Part shown: in pieces, positions 37,861 through 46,048 of the stretch
Layout of the letters: the number at the start of each line of letters is the position of its first letter
How positions within the stretch are numbered: the stretch's first letter is position 1
Assembly (NCBI RefSeq): GCF_001590795.1
Contig: NZ_JXDL01000001.1
Span: 3,521,780 to 3,585,779 of the forward strand
Source of the DNA: Bradyrhizobium sp. AT1
GTDB taxonomy: Bacteria; Pseudomonadota; Alphaproteobacteria; Rhizobiales; Xanthobacteraceae
DNA: 64,000 nucleotides
Direction of reading: 5' to 3'
Program-made: the position numbers and the translations under genes
The notes under the pieces: model-generated
The model's database searches: none
Told to the model about the DNA's origin: nothing
What the model saw: only the letters and a program-made list of their open reading frames with translations

Positions 37861-38487
37861 TCAGACCGAGCGATCGCCGAGCGAGGCCCAGTAGTTCGGG
37901 TTCTTGGGCGACTGAATGCGGACCCAGCGATAAGGCTTCTTCGACCACGGCAGGATGTGGCCGGAGAGATTGTCCAGCACGAGATCGCCGGCGAAGGTCC
38001 GCACCACGACCACGAGATGATGCTCGCCCCAGGTGGTCACGACCTCGCTGAGCAGCACCGCGCGCGCCGGAAAGCCCTTGGCGATCAGTTCGTGGCGTTT
38101 TGTCACAGCATAGTCGTTGCAATCGCCGCTGGTCGGATGCAGCAGCCATTTCTCGCCGCGCAGCCCTTCCATATTGGCCTCGGGACGGATGGCGGTATTG
38201 ACCTGCTGGTTGACCTCTTGCATGAGCGCCAGCCGCTCGGCGGTCAGCTTCAGGCGACCGCCCCGGAAGACGATCTGCTGCGGTCGCGGTTTGCACTCGT
38301 CCTTGTACTTCAGGCAAAACAGCGTGAACGCCATCGGCGCCAGCGTCGGCTGGTCGAACTTGATGTACTGGATGGCGCCGCGCAGCCCCAAGGGCGCACC
38401 GACGAAAGCGGCTTCAGCGCGCTGCTGCACCCCCGCAGCAACCACGATGGCGGCCACGGCCGCCAGGAACTTCACAACTTTGCGCAT
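37861..38487 (-). CDS. Transglutaminase-like cysteine peptidase (BTLCP / LapG-type)
   Basis: 208-aa periplasmic protein with a signal peptide (cleavage near AEA at 24-26). The catalytic triad is clear: Cys123 in GDCNDYAVTKR, His156/157 in GEHHLVVVV and Asp172 in LVLDNLSG. Shorter than Pseudomonas LapG but with the same core. It is related to the protein at 5182-5766, sharing DYAVTKRH and the EHHLV and LDNLS blocks. LapG proteases cut surface adhesins and are held by the c-di-GMP receptor LapD; no LapD is seen here. Expressed alone on the minus strand. The substrate is unknown. Confidence 0.9.
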   Translation of the reverse strand: MRKVVKFLAAVAAIVVAAGVQQRAEAAFVGAPLGLRGAIQYIKFDQPTLAPMAFTLFCLKYKDECKPRPQQIVFRGGRLKLTAERLALMQEVNQQVNTAIRPEANMEGLRGEKWLLHPTSGDCNDYAVTKRHELIAKGFPARAVLLSEVVTTWGEHHLVVVVRTFAGDLVLDNLSGHILPWSKKPYRWVRIQSPKNPNYWASLGDRSV

Positions 38488-38680
38488 GTCGCGCTCCCCG
38501 TTCTTGTTGAGGAGACGCTACGCGAGACGTCTTGAAATACGGCTCAAAGGCCGCGCGATCCTTTAATCAAAATGCGGGCGACTTGGTCGGAAACAATTAA
38601 GAATACCGATGTGTGACTTGTTCTGCTAAGAGCGGTCACGACGTTCCGCGCGTGACGCAAGAAGCGATTCGACCGACCTG

Positions 38681-39418
38681 ATGGGCCTTTCCAGACGCTT
38701 TAGAAAGAAGACCAAGCCGCGGCTTCCCGACGGCCTTCGCGTCTATGCCATCGGCGACGTGCACGGCCGTGCCGATCTGCTTCAATCCCTGTTAACCGTC
38801 ATCGACGCCGATCTTTCCCGCTCCGCCCCCGAGCGCGCCATCCAGGTCTTTCTCGGCGACTATGTCGACCGGGGCCCGGACTCACGCGGCGTCCTCGATC
38901 TGTTGATCGCGCGCTCGAAAACGCACGAGACGGTTTGCCTGAAGGGCAACCACGAGGTCTTCCTGCTCGAGGTGCTCAAGGACCCGGCCCGCCTGCAGGA
39001 GTGGCGCCACTATGGCGGCCTCCTGACGCTGGTCTCGTACGGCATCACGCCGACCATGAATCCGTCCGCGGAGCAGCAGGTCGAGTTGATCGAAGGATTA
39101 AGGCGCGCACTGCCGCCCGAGCACCTCGCCTTCCTGCAGCAATTGCCCTCGTCCTTTACCTGCGGCGACTTCTTCTTCGTCCACGCCGGCGTCAAGCCCG
39201 GCATCCCGCTCGAGCGCCAGAAGGATGAGGACCTGCTCTGGATCCGCGAGGAATTTCTGAACTCGGAAGACCGCTTCGGCAAATATATCGTCCACGGCCA
39301 TACGCCGGTCAGCGTGCCCGACATCCGCCCGAACCGCATCAACATCGACACCGGCGCCTATGCGACCGGCAACTTGACGCTGCTGACGATCCAGGGCGAT
39401 AGTCTGATGGCAATTTAA
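38681..39418 (+). CDS. PPP-family metallophosphatase (serine/threonine protein phosphatase type)
   Basis: 245-aa cytosolic phosphatase with all core motifs: GDVHG (25-29), GDYVDRG (59-65), GNHE (89-92), a VHAG near 168 and VHGH near 202. These bind two metal ions. It resembles bacterial PrpA/ApaH-like enzymes that act on phosphoproteins or Ap4A. Genes of this type often sit in rhizobial EPS loci, where they could counteract a kinase, but the substrate is unknown. It starts about 190 bases after the divergent BTLCP gene and is followed 62 bases later by a helical-repeat protein on the same strand. Confidence 0.92.
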   Translation: MGLSRRFRKKTKPRLPDGLRVYAIGDVHGRADLLQSLLTVIDADLSRSAPERAIQVFLGDYVDRGPDSRGVLDLLIARSKTHETVCLKGNHEVFLLEVLKDPARLQEWRHYGGLLTLVSYGITPTMNPSAEQQVELIEGLRRALPPEHLAFLQQLPSSFTCGDFFFVHAGVKPGIPLERQKDEDLLWIREEFLNSEDRFGKYIVHGHTPVSVPDIRPNRINIDTGAYATGNLTLLTIQGDSLMAI

Positions 39419-39480
39419 GGTCCCAGCTCTCCTTTCAAACTCGTATTTGCCTTGCCCTCATAGGCCGCGTCGATTTCACC

Positions 39481-40143
39481 ATGAACCGCATGATCCTGCT
39501 TCGCGTCGTCGGTATCTCCACTGCAATCCTGCTGGCGCTTCATGCCGGCATGGCATTCTACGGCGATCTCGTCCGACCGAACTTTCGCGCGAGCGACCTG
39601 TTCTCGGGCGAGATCCCGCCCGAGAAGGCCGGGCTGGCCGCCGGCGGTGTCCTGGCATCGGTTTCGCTGGATGGCGACCTGCTCGCAAACTACGCGGCAG
39701 CGCGGGCCGCCGACGTTCTTCACCGTCCATCAAACGAGGCAGCCGGACGGGCCAGCGAGAACAAGGCCGCCCAGGCCGCCATCGTCGCGGCCTTGAAGGT
39801 CTCGCCGATCCGGCCCGCGCTGTGGCTGACGCTCGGCACGCTGCAGGCCCAGGCCGGCGAAGCGGCGACGCCTGCGGTGAAGATGTCCTATCTGACCGGA
39901 TCGGTGCCGATCGACGTCGCCTTCGCGCGCGTCCGGACCGTGACCTCGACCGCGGCTGCGACGGACGAAGAGATCAAGCTGCTGGCGCAATCCGACATCC
40001 GCTCCGCGCTGGCCAATCGCTCCCGCTACGAGCCGCTGCTGATCGCGGCCTACGTGCAGGCCACGCCGCAAGGCAAGTCGCTGCTGCTCGACACCACGAA
40101 AGTAACGGATCCCAAGTTCAACGAGATCCTGCGGCGTTACTAA
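39481..40143 (+). CDS. Anchored periplasmic helical-repeat protein, paralogue of 27702-28427
   Basis: 220-aa protein with an N-terminal signal/anchor (about 5-27) and a helical periplasmic domain (LKVSPIRPALWLTLGTLQAQ; SDIRSALANRSRYEPLLIAA). The AL-x3-P-x3-LWL-x-L word and overall length match the protein encoded just after exoP (27702-28427). That pairing, plus its place after the PPP phosphatase, suggests a family tied to EPS production. It is convergent with the next gene (4-base gap). No established domain name; role unknown. Confidence 0.65.
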   Translation: MNRMILLRVVGISTAILLALHAGMAFYGDLVRPNFRASDLFSGEIPPEKAGLAAGGVLASVSLDGDLLANYAAARAADVLHRPSNEAAGRASENKAAQAAIVAALKVSPIRPALWLTLGTLQAQAGEAATPAVKMSYLTGSVPIDVAFARVRTVTSTAAATDEEIKLLAQSDIRSALANRSRYEPLLIAAYVQATPQGKSLLLDTTKVTDPKFNEILRRY

Positions 40144-40147
40144 AGCC

Positions 40148-40597
40148 TCAGCGCACCGATTTCGGGTTGACCGGCACAAAATCCTGATCGCGGCGCGGCT
40201 GATCGGATCGCCCCTGGTAGACGAACATGCCCTTCTTGGTCGTGACGATGTCGCCTCGCTGCAGGCTGTCGTCGCGGAGCAGACGTTCGGTCGCGACGAG
40301 GTCCGGATCCTCCGGGATCGGCTTGTAGAGCTCCGGATGCTCTCGCCGCTCCCGCGAGACATCCTTGGCCCGCCGTCGCGCCTCCTCGATGCGTTGCCGC
40401 CATTCGTCGCGCGAGACTTCCGGCTCTTTGGGCGGAAGATAGTCGCTGATCGAAGGCTCCGGATCGGTCTGAGCAAGACACAGGGACTGACTGGCGAGAC
40501 AAAGACCGAGCGCACCGGCCATGGTTACGACTGCTCCAGCCAGCGCCCTGAGCCGGCGTTCGCCAGCTGGCAATTGGTCAGGTCGAACGGTTCGCAT
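40148..40597 (-). CDS. Exported charged protein, 149 aa
   Basis: A hydrophobic segment (about 20-42; ALAGAVVTMAGALGLCLA) follows a basic leader, so it is a signal peptide or an anchor. The start may be 40597 or the internal ATG 40522, which gives a shorter typical signal. The mature part is strongly charged, with a helical Arg/Glu stretch (WRQRIEEARRRAKDVSRERR) and a folded end (DIVTTKKGMFVYQGRSDQP). No family is recognised. It lies head to tail with the helical-repeat gene on the opposite strand and is probably monocistronic. Confidence 0.6.
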   Translation of the reverse strand: MRTVRPDQLPAGERRLRALAGAVVTMAGALGLCLASQSLCLAQTDPEPSISDYLPPKEPEVSRDEWRQRIEEARRRAKDVSRERREHPELYKPIPEDPDLVATERLLRDDSLQRGDIVTTKKGMFVYQGRSDQPRRDQDFVPVNPKSVR

Positions 40598-40739
40598 ATC
40601 GATAAATCCAAAGACACATCACAAGAACGGCGATTGGCCGGAAAACGCTTGGGCGCAAGGCTTTCAGTCTATCTCTTTGCCAATTGCAAGGAAGCGAATT
40701 CGCGGGCAAGATTTCGTTTTTGGCCAGAGGATTTTGATC

Positions 40740-41132
40740 GTGGCTCGCATCATTGCTTTGCTGATTTTGACGATCTGCTTCGGCGTGCAGCCCGCGAGAG
40801 CCGGCCAAATCGAATACCCGCAAGTCATCCATACTCAATATGAGGCCGTCGATCAGAAGACCGGCGGGCACTTCGTCCTGTGGTCGGAGCGGGAGAAGAT
40901 CTTCTACGGCCTCGACCAGAAGCTCTTCCCTGGAGCACGTTACGTCGAGATCACCCAGGTGACGCCGAGCGTTGGTTCGATCACGTTGACCTATGTCGAA
41001 GTGCGCACGGTTGGCAGCACCACCTCGGACTATCTCTATCTCGCTGGAAACGTCCGCTTCCGTGTCAGCGGAATGACGCTCAAGTCCAGCAACTTCCCCG
41101 CCGGCGGCGGAATGACACCCAACGGGCAGTGA
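40740..41132 (+). CDS. Exported orphan protein, 130 aa
   Basis: GTG start with AGAGG 9 nt upstream. Signal peptide (ARIIALLILTICFGVQPARA, cleavage after ARA). The mature part is a compact mixed domain (YPQVIHTQYEAVDQKTGGHF; KIFYGLDQKLFPGARYVEIT; a TTSDYLYLAGNVRFRV stretch) with no Cys. No family is recognised. The frame is open upstream to 40521, but that leader overlaps the divergent gene and lacks a signal. A periplasmic or surface location is likely. Confidence 0.65.
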   Translation: MARIIALLILTICFGVQPARAGQIEYPQVIHTQYEAVDQKTGGHFVLWSEREKIFYGLDQKLFPGARYVEITQVTPSVGSITLTYVEVRTVGSTTSDYLYLAGNVRFRVSGMTLKSSNFPAGGGMTPNGQ

Positions 41133-41422
41133 TCGAGCACCGGAATTTGGGACCTGGGGACGGCGCTCCAGTTAAAAACTCGAAAAACAACCCCATGCAC
41201 AGTAGACGGCCTCAACCAAATCAATGACTTACGACTTCCCGAAATGCAGGTTGCGTCGGGCAAACACGTGGAGCCGAATGCATGGTTCCGAGTTGGTTCT
41301 CGGGATGAACGGTCAACCTGAGTTCCGCGTGGGTTAGCCGTCTCCAGATAACCAGCGCTTCTAAGACCTCATTAGCTCCTTGCTGCTAGCTTTCGGCATC
41401 CCCCTTCGTGGAGTTGCCGAGC
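41133..41422. other. Intergenic region with a possible dispersed repeat
   Basis: 290 bases between two exported-protein genes. The stretch about 41175-41265 (AAAAACTCGAAAAACAACCC, followed by ATGCACAGTAG) looks like a sequence word I recall from the intergenic regions of several Bradyrhizobium genomes. That is memory, not a search. No gene was accepted here. Confidence 0.35.
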
Positions 41423-41800
41423 ATGCGTGCAAGACCGGTGTTGCTGTTAGCTGCTGCCGTCGCGGCCTCTGCCGTGTCCAGCCTCGGAGCGCACGCCAGC
41501 CCTCTCTGCATCAAGGAACGAACGCCGTTTGCGCTGTCGCACGACACGGTGAAATGGACGATGTCGATCGCGCCTGGGACGGATTGCATCCAGGGACTGC
41601 GTTGGTCCTACATGCAGATCTTCGACGTATCGGTCGTGAGCGGACCATCGCAAGGCGAATTGGCGGTGGTCGGTTCCGGCTTCCGCTATTCGGCGAAAAA
41701 CGAAGCAGGCGGCTCCGACAAGTTCACGCTGCTGATCTCGGGCAAGAACCGACACGACCCGGGGACATCGACCCTGGAGGTCGAGGTCAACCCGCAATAG
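41423..41800 (+). CDS. Exported beta-rich orphan protein, 125 aa
   Basis: Signal peptide (MRARPVLLLAAAVAASAVSS, cleavage near AHA at 22-25). ATG 41423 has GGAG 9 nt upstream; a GTG at 41408 is the alternative. The mature domain has two Cys (SPLCIKERTP; GTDCIQGLRW) likely in a disulfide and a beta-sandwich-like end (GELAVVGSGFRYSAKNEAGG; FTLLISGKNR; STLEVEVNP), resembling single-domain extracellular beta proteins. Function unknown. It is convergent with the next minus-strand gene. Confidence 0.7.
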   Translation: MRARPVLLLAAAVAASAVSSLGAHASPLCIKERTPFALSHDTVKWTMSIAPGTDCIQGLRWSYMQIFDVSVVSGPSQGELAVVGSGFRYSAKNEAGGSDKFTLLISGKNRHDPGTSTLEVEVNPQ

Positions 41801-41830
41801 ATCGAGCGCCGCCGAAGGTGAACGGCGCGG

Positions 41831-42073
41831 CTAACGGCGGCTCGACCCGCTGCCCCGGGTTCTGTTCCCGTAATACGGCCGGGCGCGTCCGCCGCCGGTC
41901 GTGACGGGCGGCTCGATCCGGCTCGGAATATTGCGCGTGGCGTTGGGCGGCGCGGGCTGCGACGGATTGACGATGGTCACGTTTCGATTGGGCGTCGACG
42001 GATCGTTGACGCCCTGGGCCCACGCGGCGGCGGGCACGAGCAACGCAATAGCGATCAGAACTGGTCGTTTCAT
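41831..42073 (-). CDS. Very small exported protein, 80 aa (AQG family)
   Basis: Signal peptide MKRPVLIAIALLVPAAAWAQ with the mature part starting AQGVNDPSTPNR, rich in Asn, Pro, Thr and Arg and probably unfolded. Two neighbours (42154-42396, starting AQGIKDQANT, and 46563-46796, starting AQGTKDQPAG) share the same signal-to-AQG-x-x-D start, so the three appear to be paralogues. Function unknown; a periplasmic or surface location is likely. Confidence 0.65.
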   Translation of the reverse strand: MKRPVLIAIALLVPAAAWAQGVNDPSTPNRNVTIVNPSQPAPPNATRNIPSRIEPPVTTGGGRARPYYGNRTRGSGSSRR

Positions 42074-42153
42074 GAATTATCTCCCGAGCAAGAACGTCAG
42101 GGAGGCGATTGCCGTTCCTTCACGGCTGCTTCACGGTTCGTTGGGCGGTGGCC

Positions 42154-42396
42154 TCAGCGGGGAACGGCGACCAGCTTGCCATCGCGCCAGACGCCTTGGG
42201 CCGACTTTCCGGCCGGAAGCCCGGTCACATGCCGGACCGCCGTCGGCCGGGACGCCGCCTGGGTGCTTTGCGCCTTCTTCGTCGGCGTCGTGATGATGCT
42301 GGAGCTCGTGGTGTTGGCCTGATCCTTGATGCCTTGCGCAACGGCAGGCGAAGCCAGGAAGGTCAAAACCGAGAGGACTGTCAGAACGCCGCGCAT
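42154..42396 (-). CDS. Very small exported protein, 80 aa (AQG family)
   Basis: Signal peptide MRGVLTVLSVLTFLASPAVA, mature start AQGIKDQANTTSSSIITTPT, then a basic end (GVWRDGKLVAVPR). It pairs with the 80-aa protein 81 bases downstream on the same strand. The Ser/Thr-rich low-complexity part suggests a flexible tail. Family members of about 80 residues are common in Bradyrhizobium, in my memory, and are unstudied. Confidence 0.65.
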   Translation of the reverse strand: MRGVLTVLSVLTFLASPAVAQGIKDQANTTSSSIITTPTKKAQSTQAASRPTAVRHVTGLPAGKSAQGVWRDGKLVAVPR

Positions 42397-42569
42397 GGTC
42401 GAACACCGGAAAGAGGAGCTTGGCGAAATGTCACAGGTTTTCCCCTAAAAGCAAGCATCTTCGAAAGACGCGCATGGCTTTGGCGGGTCCGGAAAGTACC
42501 CTCGGCGGCAACGCCTCGAGCGGAAAAACCTAGCGAAATGGCCTTATCCGAGCTACTTGATCGGCCTTG

Positions 42570-43787
42570 ATGACCGACTCCGGTGAAACTGCGGCAAACG
42601 CCCCCTCGACGCAACAGATCAAAGCCGGGTTTATCCGTCTCCTGTCGAGCCGAATCCGCGCCGTATCCGACGATCCCCCGCAGATGCGGGAGATCGTCTA
42701 TGAGCTGGCGCGCGTCAAGCTGCTGGAGCAGTTCACCCACGCCGACGCGCGGGAATCTCGCGAGCTTCAGCAAGTCCTCGAACGCGCCATCAAGGAGGTC
42801 GAGCGCACCTTCGCGCGCAGCGCAGCGTCAGAGCCGCCAAACGCCGCCGCAGCAACGGCCTCTTCGCCGCCTCCTCCGGCCGCGAGCCCCGCTCCCCCGC
42901 CCATTCCAACATCACCGGTTTCGGCTTCGCCGCCGCCTGCAAAGGATGAGAGAGCAGCGCGCCGTCCCGTGGCACCACCGCGATCCCTGGATCAGCCTAA
43001 ACGGAGCGGCACCTTCACCTTTCTGGTTCGGCTCGCCGTCATTCTCCTGCTGATTGCCGGCGGCAGCGCCGCAGTGATCTTTTGGCCGCGGTTAAAGACA
43101 CAAATGGCCGCACTGTCGCAATTGGCAAAACCATCCGAGCAGGTAGCGGCGAGCCCCGAGCCTCGCCCGGCTGCCACGGCAACCCCACCTGAGAGCGAAA
43201 CCGTTGAACGGTCGTCCGACAGCGCCAGGGAGCCGGCACCAACCGCGCAACCCTCGATCCCGTTGCCGACGACCTTCGGCGTCTACGCGCTGAACGAAGG
43301 ACAGCTGCAGGAACTGAAGCCGGTCCCGGGAAAGATTCCGGACCGCCGCGTCGCCATCTCGGCGGCCATCAACACGCCGAGTGCAACGACGCTGACGAGC
43401 GGCGATGTCAGATTCATCGTGTTCAGACCCGACGGAAGCATTGACGCAAGCGTGACCGAGGTTCGCGTCGTCGCCAACGTATCGCGGTCGATGGGCGTCG
43501 ATGCCTCCGGCAAGGCCGCCATGGTCAGCGCGGGCGATTCCTGGGTCATTCGCAGCATGTCCTACCCCTACAAGGTCGGACCGGTCGAGGATCAGCCGAG
43601 GATGCTGCTGCTGCAACCGGAGCAGGACGGCTTCGCGCTGTCGCCCGGCCGCTACGTCGTCGTCGTCAAGGGCATGGGCTACGATTTCACCGTGGCCGGG
43701 ACCGTCACCGATCCCAACCAATGCGTCGAGCGCATCAATGCGGCGAACGGCGCGTTCTACTCGCCATGCCCGCCGCCGCGACGCTAG
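42570..43787 (+). CDS. Membrane-anchored protein with Pro-rich linker and exported C-terminal domain
   Basis: 405-aa type II-like membrane protein. A cytosolic helical N-terminal part (about 15-90; IVYELARVKLLEQFTHADAR) leads to a long Pro/Ala/Ser linker (about 88-140), one membrane helix (about 150-170; LAVILLLIAGGSAAVIFW) and a periplasmic region with a second Pro-rich stretch and a C-terminal domain (PTTFGVYALNEGQLQELKPV; LALSPGRYVVVVKGM is not exact, the motif reads ALSPGRYVVVVKG). Two Cys near the end may pair. ATG 42570 is used; a TTG lies one codon upstream. No family is recognised. It could couple a cytosolic signal to the periplasm or anchor envelope material. Confidence 0.6.
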   Translation: MTDSGETAANAPSTQQIKAGFIRLLSSRIRAVSDDPPQMREIVYELARVKLLEQFTHADARESRELQQVLERAIKEVERTFARSAASEPPNAAAATASSPPPPAASPAPPPIPTSPVSASPPPAKDERAARRPVAPPRSLDQPKRSGTFTFLVRLAVILLLIAGGSAAVIFWPRLKTQMAALSQLAKPSEQVAASPEPRPAATATPPESETVERSSDSAREPAPTAQPSIPLPTTFGVYALNEGQLQELKPVPGKIPDRRVAISAAINTPSATTLTSGDVRFIVFRPDGSIDASVTEVRVVANVSRSMGVDASGKAAMVSAGDSWVIRSMSYPYKVGPVEDQPRMLLLQPEQDGFALSPGRYVVVVKGMGYDFTVAGTVTDPNQCVERINAANGAFYSPCPPPRR

Positions 43788-43801
43788 CCTAGTTCGATTT
43801 C

Positions 43802-44080
43802 CTATTTTGACGGCTTGCTGTCCTTGGACGCTTCCGCCGGCGCGTCGTCGACCTTGCCGTTATTCGAGACGCACTTCTGGAAATAGTCGCGCTGATCCTT
43901 GGCCGTTCCCTTGGCGCTACCTGCCGCCGGATTGCCGATTTGCCGGGGCGGAAAGGCCTTGGCCACCGCCGCGTCGCATGCGCGCGCGACCTCCGCTGTG
44001 ATGGCTGAGGCCGTTGCCGGCACAGCCAATGTCAAAGTAGCCGCCAAGCCAACCAATGTCCGCAAATTCTTGACCGGCAC
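43802..44080 (-). CDS. Small exported protein, 92 aa
   Basis: Signal peptide (NLRTLVGLAATLTLAVPATA, cleavage near ASA at 24-26). The mature part has two Cys (RACDAAVAKAF; FQKCVSNNG), probably one disulfide, and an Ala/Lys/Ser-rich hydrophilic end. It resembles short PsiF-like or Cys-pair periplasmic proteins but no family is assigned. It is convergent with the membrane-anchored protein gene (14-base gap). Confidence 0.6.
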   Translation of the reverse strand: MPVKNLRTLVGLAATLTLAVPATASAITAEVARACDAAVAKAFPPRQIGNPAAGSAKGTAKDQRDYFQKCVSNNGKVDDAPAEASKDSKPSK

Positions 44081-44228
44081 CTCTTTGCTCCTTCAATCCG
44101 TGAATGCTTCTCGGAACCATAGCAAAAAGGATCAAGGCGCCAAACCGCAAAGCGGAGCCGAATTGTCACGCGGCCTGCCCTGGGCCCCTTGGGGGACGCC
44201 CGCAGGGCGCGCCACAAGCTTCCCAATA

Positions 44229-44660
44229 TCAGCTGTTGAGCTGCGGCGGCTTGAAATCCGGAAAACGCGTCAGCATTGCGGTCCTGACGAACTTCAAGTG
44301 CGCAATGGAGCTTGCCAATTCCTTGAGCCGGCGCTGGCCATTGGAGATGTCGGCCGCGAACAGATCCTGGTGATAATTGTCGAGCGCCTCGCGCTCGAGA
44401 TATTCGTCGGTGCCGTTTCCGAAGGTGACGGATGCACGCGCGAGTGCGTCATCGACACGTCGACTGAGACCGACCTGCTCCCTCTCCGCATCTCGCAGGG
44501 CGGTGTCGATCGCGGCCATCACGGCGCCGATCCTGGCGCGGTCGGTCTCCGCATCACGCTCCACGGAGCGGGCTTTGAAGCCCTTGTCCTCGCGGCGGGA
44601 GCCGAGAAGATTGTGCGCGCGTGCTCTCAGGAACAGCTGAAACATGTGGGCCATCCCCAT
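44229..44660 (-). CDS. Cytosolic helical orphan protein, 143 aa
   Basis: No signal or membrane helix. Rich in Arg, Glu, Ala and Leu, mainly helical (AVMAAIDTALRDAEREQVGL; LDNYHQDLFAADISNGQRRL). The start may be the first ATG (44660) or ATG at codon 3 or 6. No family is recognised, but the even helical composition and lack of frame breaks argue for a real gene. It lies just downstream of a coupled pair of small genes on the same strand (27-base gap) and may be in their operon. Confidence 0.6.
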   Translation of the reverse strand: MGMAHMFQLFLRARAHNLLGSRREDKGFKARSVERDAETDRARIGAVMAAIDTALRDAEREQVGLSRRVDDALARASVTFGNGTDEYLEREALDNYHQDLFAADISNGQRRLKELASSIAHLKFVRTAMLTRFPDFKPPQLNS

Positions 44661-44687
44661 TCTCGAAATCTAAGCCGCTACCATCGG

Positions 44688-44978
44688 TCAGACATGGTTA
44701 ACAAAGCCTAAATCCGGTATCCGCTCCGCCTGGCTCCGTGCGATCCACACCCGCCAGGCTCCTTCGTGCTTGGAGTAGAGCTCAAGCCATCGAACGTCGT
44801 CAACCGCGGCGGCTCCCTTGCCCATGCCGGTTTCGGTCACGATTTGCGGCGTCTCCGTCGCTGTGACATCCAGCGCTTCGAATTCCGCCGTCTCCTGCAG
44901 CGACAGGCCGATCAGAACGCGATGCCCTTGCGCGTCAACGAAATACCGGCGGGGCGCGTTGTGTCGTTGATCAATCAA
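44688..44978 (-). CDS. Small orphan protein coupled to a 44-aa membrane peptide
   Basis: 96-aa cytosolic protein, start TTG overlapping the stop of the 44-aa gene at 44971-45105. The pattern RRYFVDAQGHRVLIGLSLQE followed by FEALD and a C-terminal RWLELYSKHEGAW is one I recall from a class of short Bradyrhizobium proteins; no function is known. Overlap with its upstream gene implies coupled translation. Confidence 0.6.
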   Translation of the reverse strand: MIDQRHNAPRRYFVDAQGHRVLIGLSLQETAEFEALDVTATETPQIVTETGMGKGAAAVDDVRWLELYSKHEGAWRVWIARSQAERIPDLGFVNHV

Positions 44979-45105
44979 TTGAATGACCCTCGTTCATGAT
45001 CCAAGGACCTGGAAGGTCCTTCAGATGCCGACCATAGGTGCAAACAAACGCAATCAGAATGAGGGCGCAAGTCGTCGCGCCCAGCAACGCAATGAGATAC
45101 GTCAT
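44971..45105 (-). CDS. 44-aa single-pass membrane peptide
   Basis: ATG 45105 preceded by GCAGGTAGG. The product MTYLIALLGATTCALILIAF and onward has one membrane helix (2-24) and a polar tail (RHLKDLPGPWIMNEGHSID). Its stop overlaps the TTG of the next gene, so the pair is probably translationally coupled. It is too short for common gene-callers. No function known. Confidence 0.55.
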   Translation of the reverse strand: MTYLIALLGATTCALILIAFVCTYGRHLKDLPGPWIMNEGHSID

Positions 45106-45308
45106 CTATGCCTACCTGCGCGCCTCGGAAAATTCGAAGCGGCCCAATGCTCGTCATGAACTGATCCGTCTTTAGGCTGCCCTTCCGAAGCGCTCAAGGA
45201 CGGTGACCAGTTAACCTAACCACACATGGTTATTTCGGATCGTTATTTCGGTTCGTCATTTCGATTTCGCGGCCACGCCCCTCGAGCGGACGCAGGTCGC
45301 TGCAAGAT

Positions 45309-45470
45309 TTACGATGGCGGCTGGCTTCGACCGGTCTCCATCGCAGCGGGGGTATAGGGCGCGTAGAGGCGGTATCGCGCCGATCGCCTTTTCGAGCGCC
45401 ACGCCCTGACACCATAGCCGCAGCAGAAACCCGCCGCGAAAATCGACATCAAAACCAAAACAGCCAACAT
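45309..45470 (-). CDS. 53-aa single-pass membrane peptide
   Basis: ATG 45470; the product starts MLAVLVLMSIFAAGFCCGYG (one helix, 1-21) and continues with a basic cytosolic tail (VRAWRSKRRSARYRLYAPYT). The FAAGF-x-x-GY-x-VR pattern is one I recall from short Bradyrhizobium membrane proteins. It is alone on the minus strand, with about 200 bases to the next gene. Too short for common gene-callers. Confidence 0.55.
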   Translation of the reverse strand: MLAVLVLMSIFAAGFCCGYGVRAWRSKRRSARYRLYAPYTPAAMETGRSQPPS

Positions 45471-46048
45471 CTGGAATGTTCCCACGTTTGCCGGAACGTT
45501 CCTCCCGCGTTCATTTCATCTTTTCGTTGTGACGACTTCAAGATCGGCAGCGCTGAAACTTTTGTCAGACGAACATGAAGTTTGTGCAACGTGGTGCTTG
45601 AAGATTGGTCGACGCGCGTGGGCACGGATCGCCGGCAAGAGGCTCTCGATCTTCTCTTTACCAGAACTCGACAGGGCGACACAATGAACCCTCGTTCATG
45701 GCGCGCCTTGATGACGGCCCTTTCTTCTGTGGCCCAAGGCAGCCGTGCGGACTGACGGAGCCTTCATCGTCGGTGCAGCTCCGCTGGCCCCAATCCTCGC
45801 CACCACAACGCGGTGCATTGGATTCGCCACGAAACACCGTGGTTATACGGAGCGTCATGCACCAACTTCATCGCGGTAAGGTTGAGGAGTTAGCTTAATC
45901 CGCGTTGTTTGTTGCGAAGTCTAACCGATCGCATATCCATCTTCGCACCGGGCTCCCCCAAGCCTGGCCCCACCCAAGCAAAGCCGTCGAGCGAACATGG
46001 GTCGCTTGGCGGCTTTGTCGTTGTGTCGACGAGAGGATCATTTCGGTT
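45471..46048. other. 578-base region without an accepted gene
   Basis: Both strands were read. A plus-strand frame (45605-45898) is open but its product has no signal, no fold-like composition and Pro/Ser/Gly-rich non-coding character. The sequence around 45684-45699 (CCCTCGTTCATG) repeats a word at 44987-44998. No promoter, RNA gene or repeat was assigned. Confidence 0.5.

Noticed and set aside
44161..44220. GC-rich inverted repeat (GCCCTG with CAGGGC) near 44179-44207
   Set aside because: The arms are short, the loop is long and itself palindromic, and no T-run follows on either strand.
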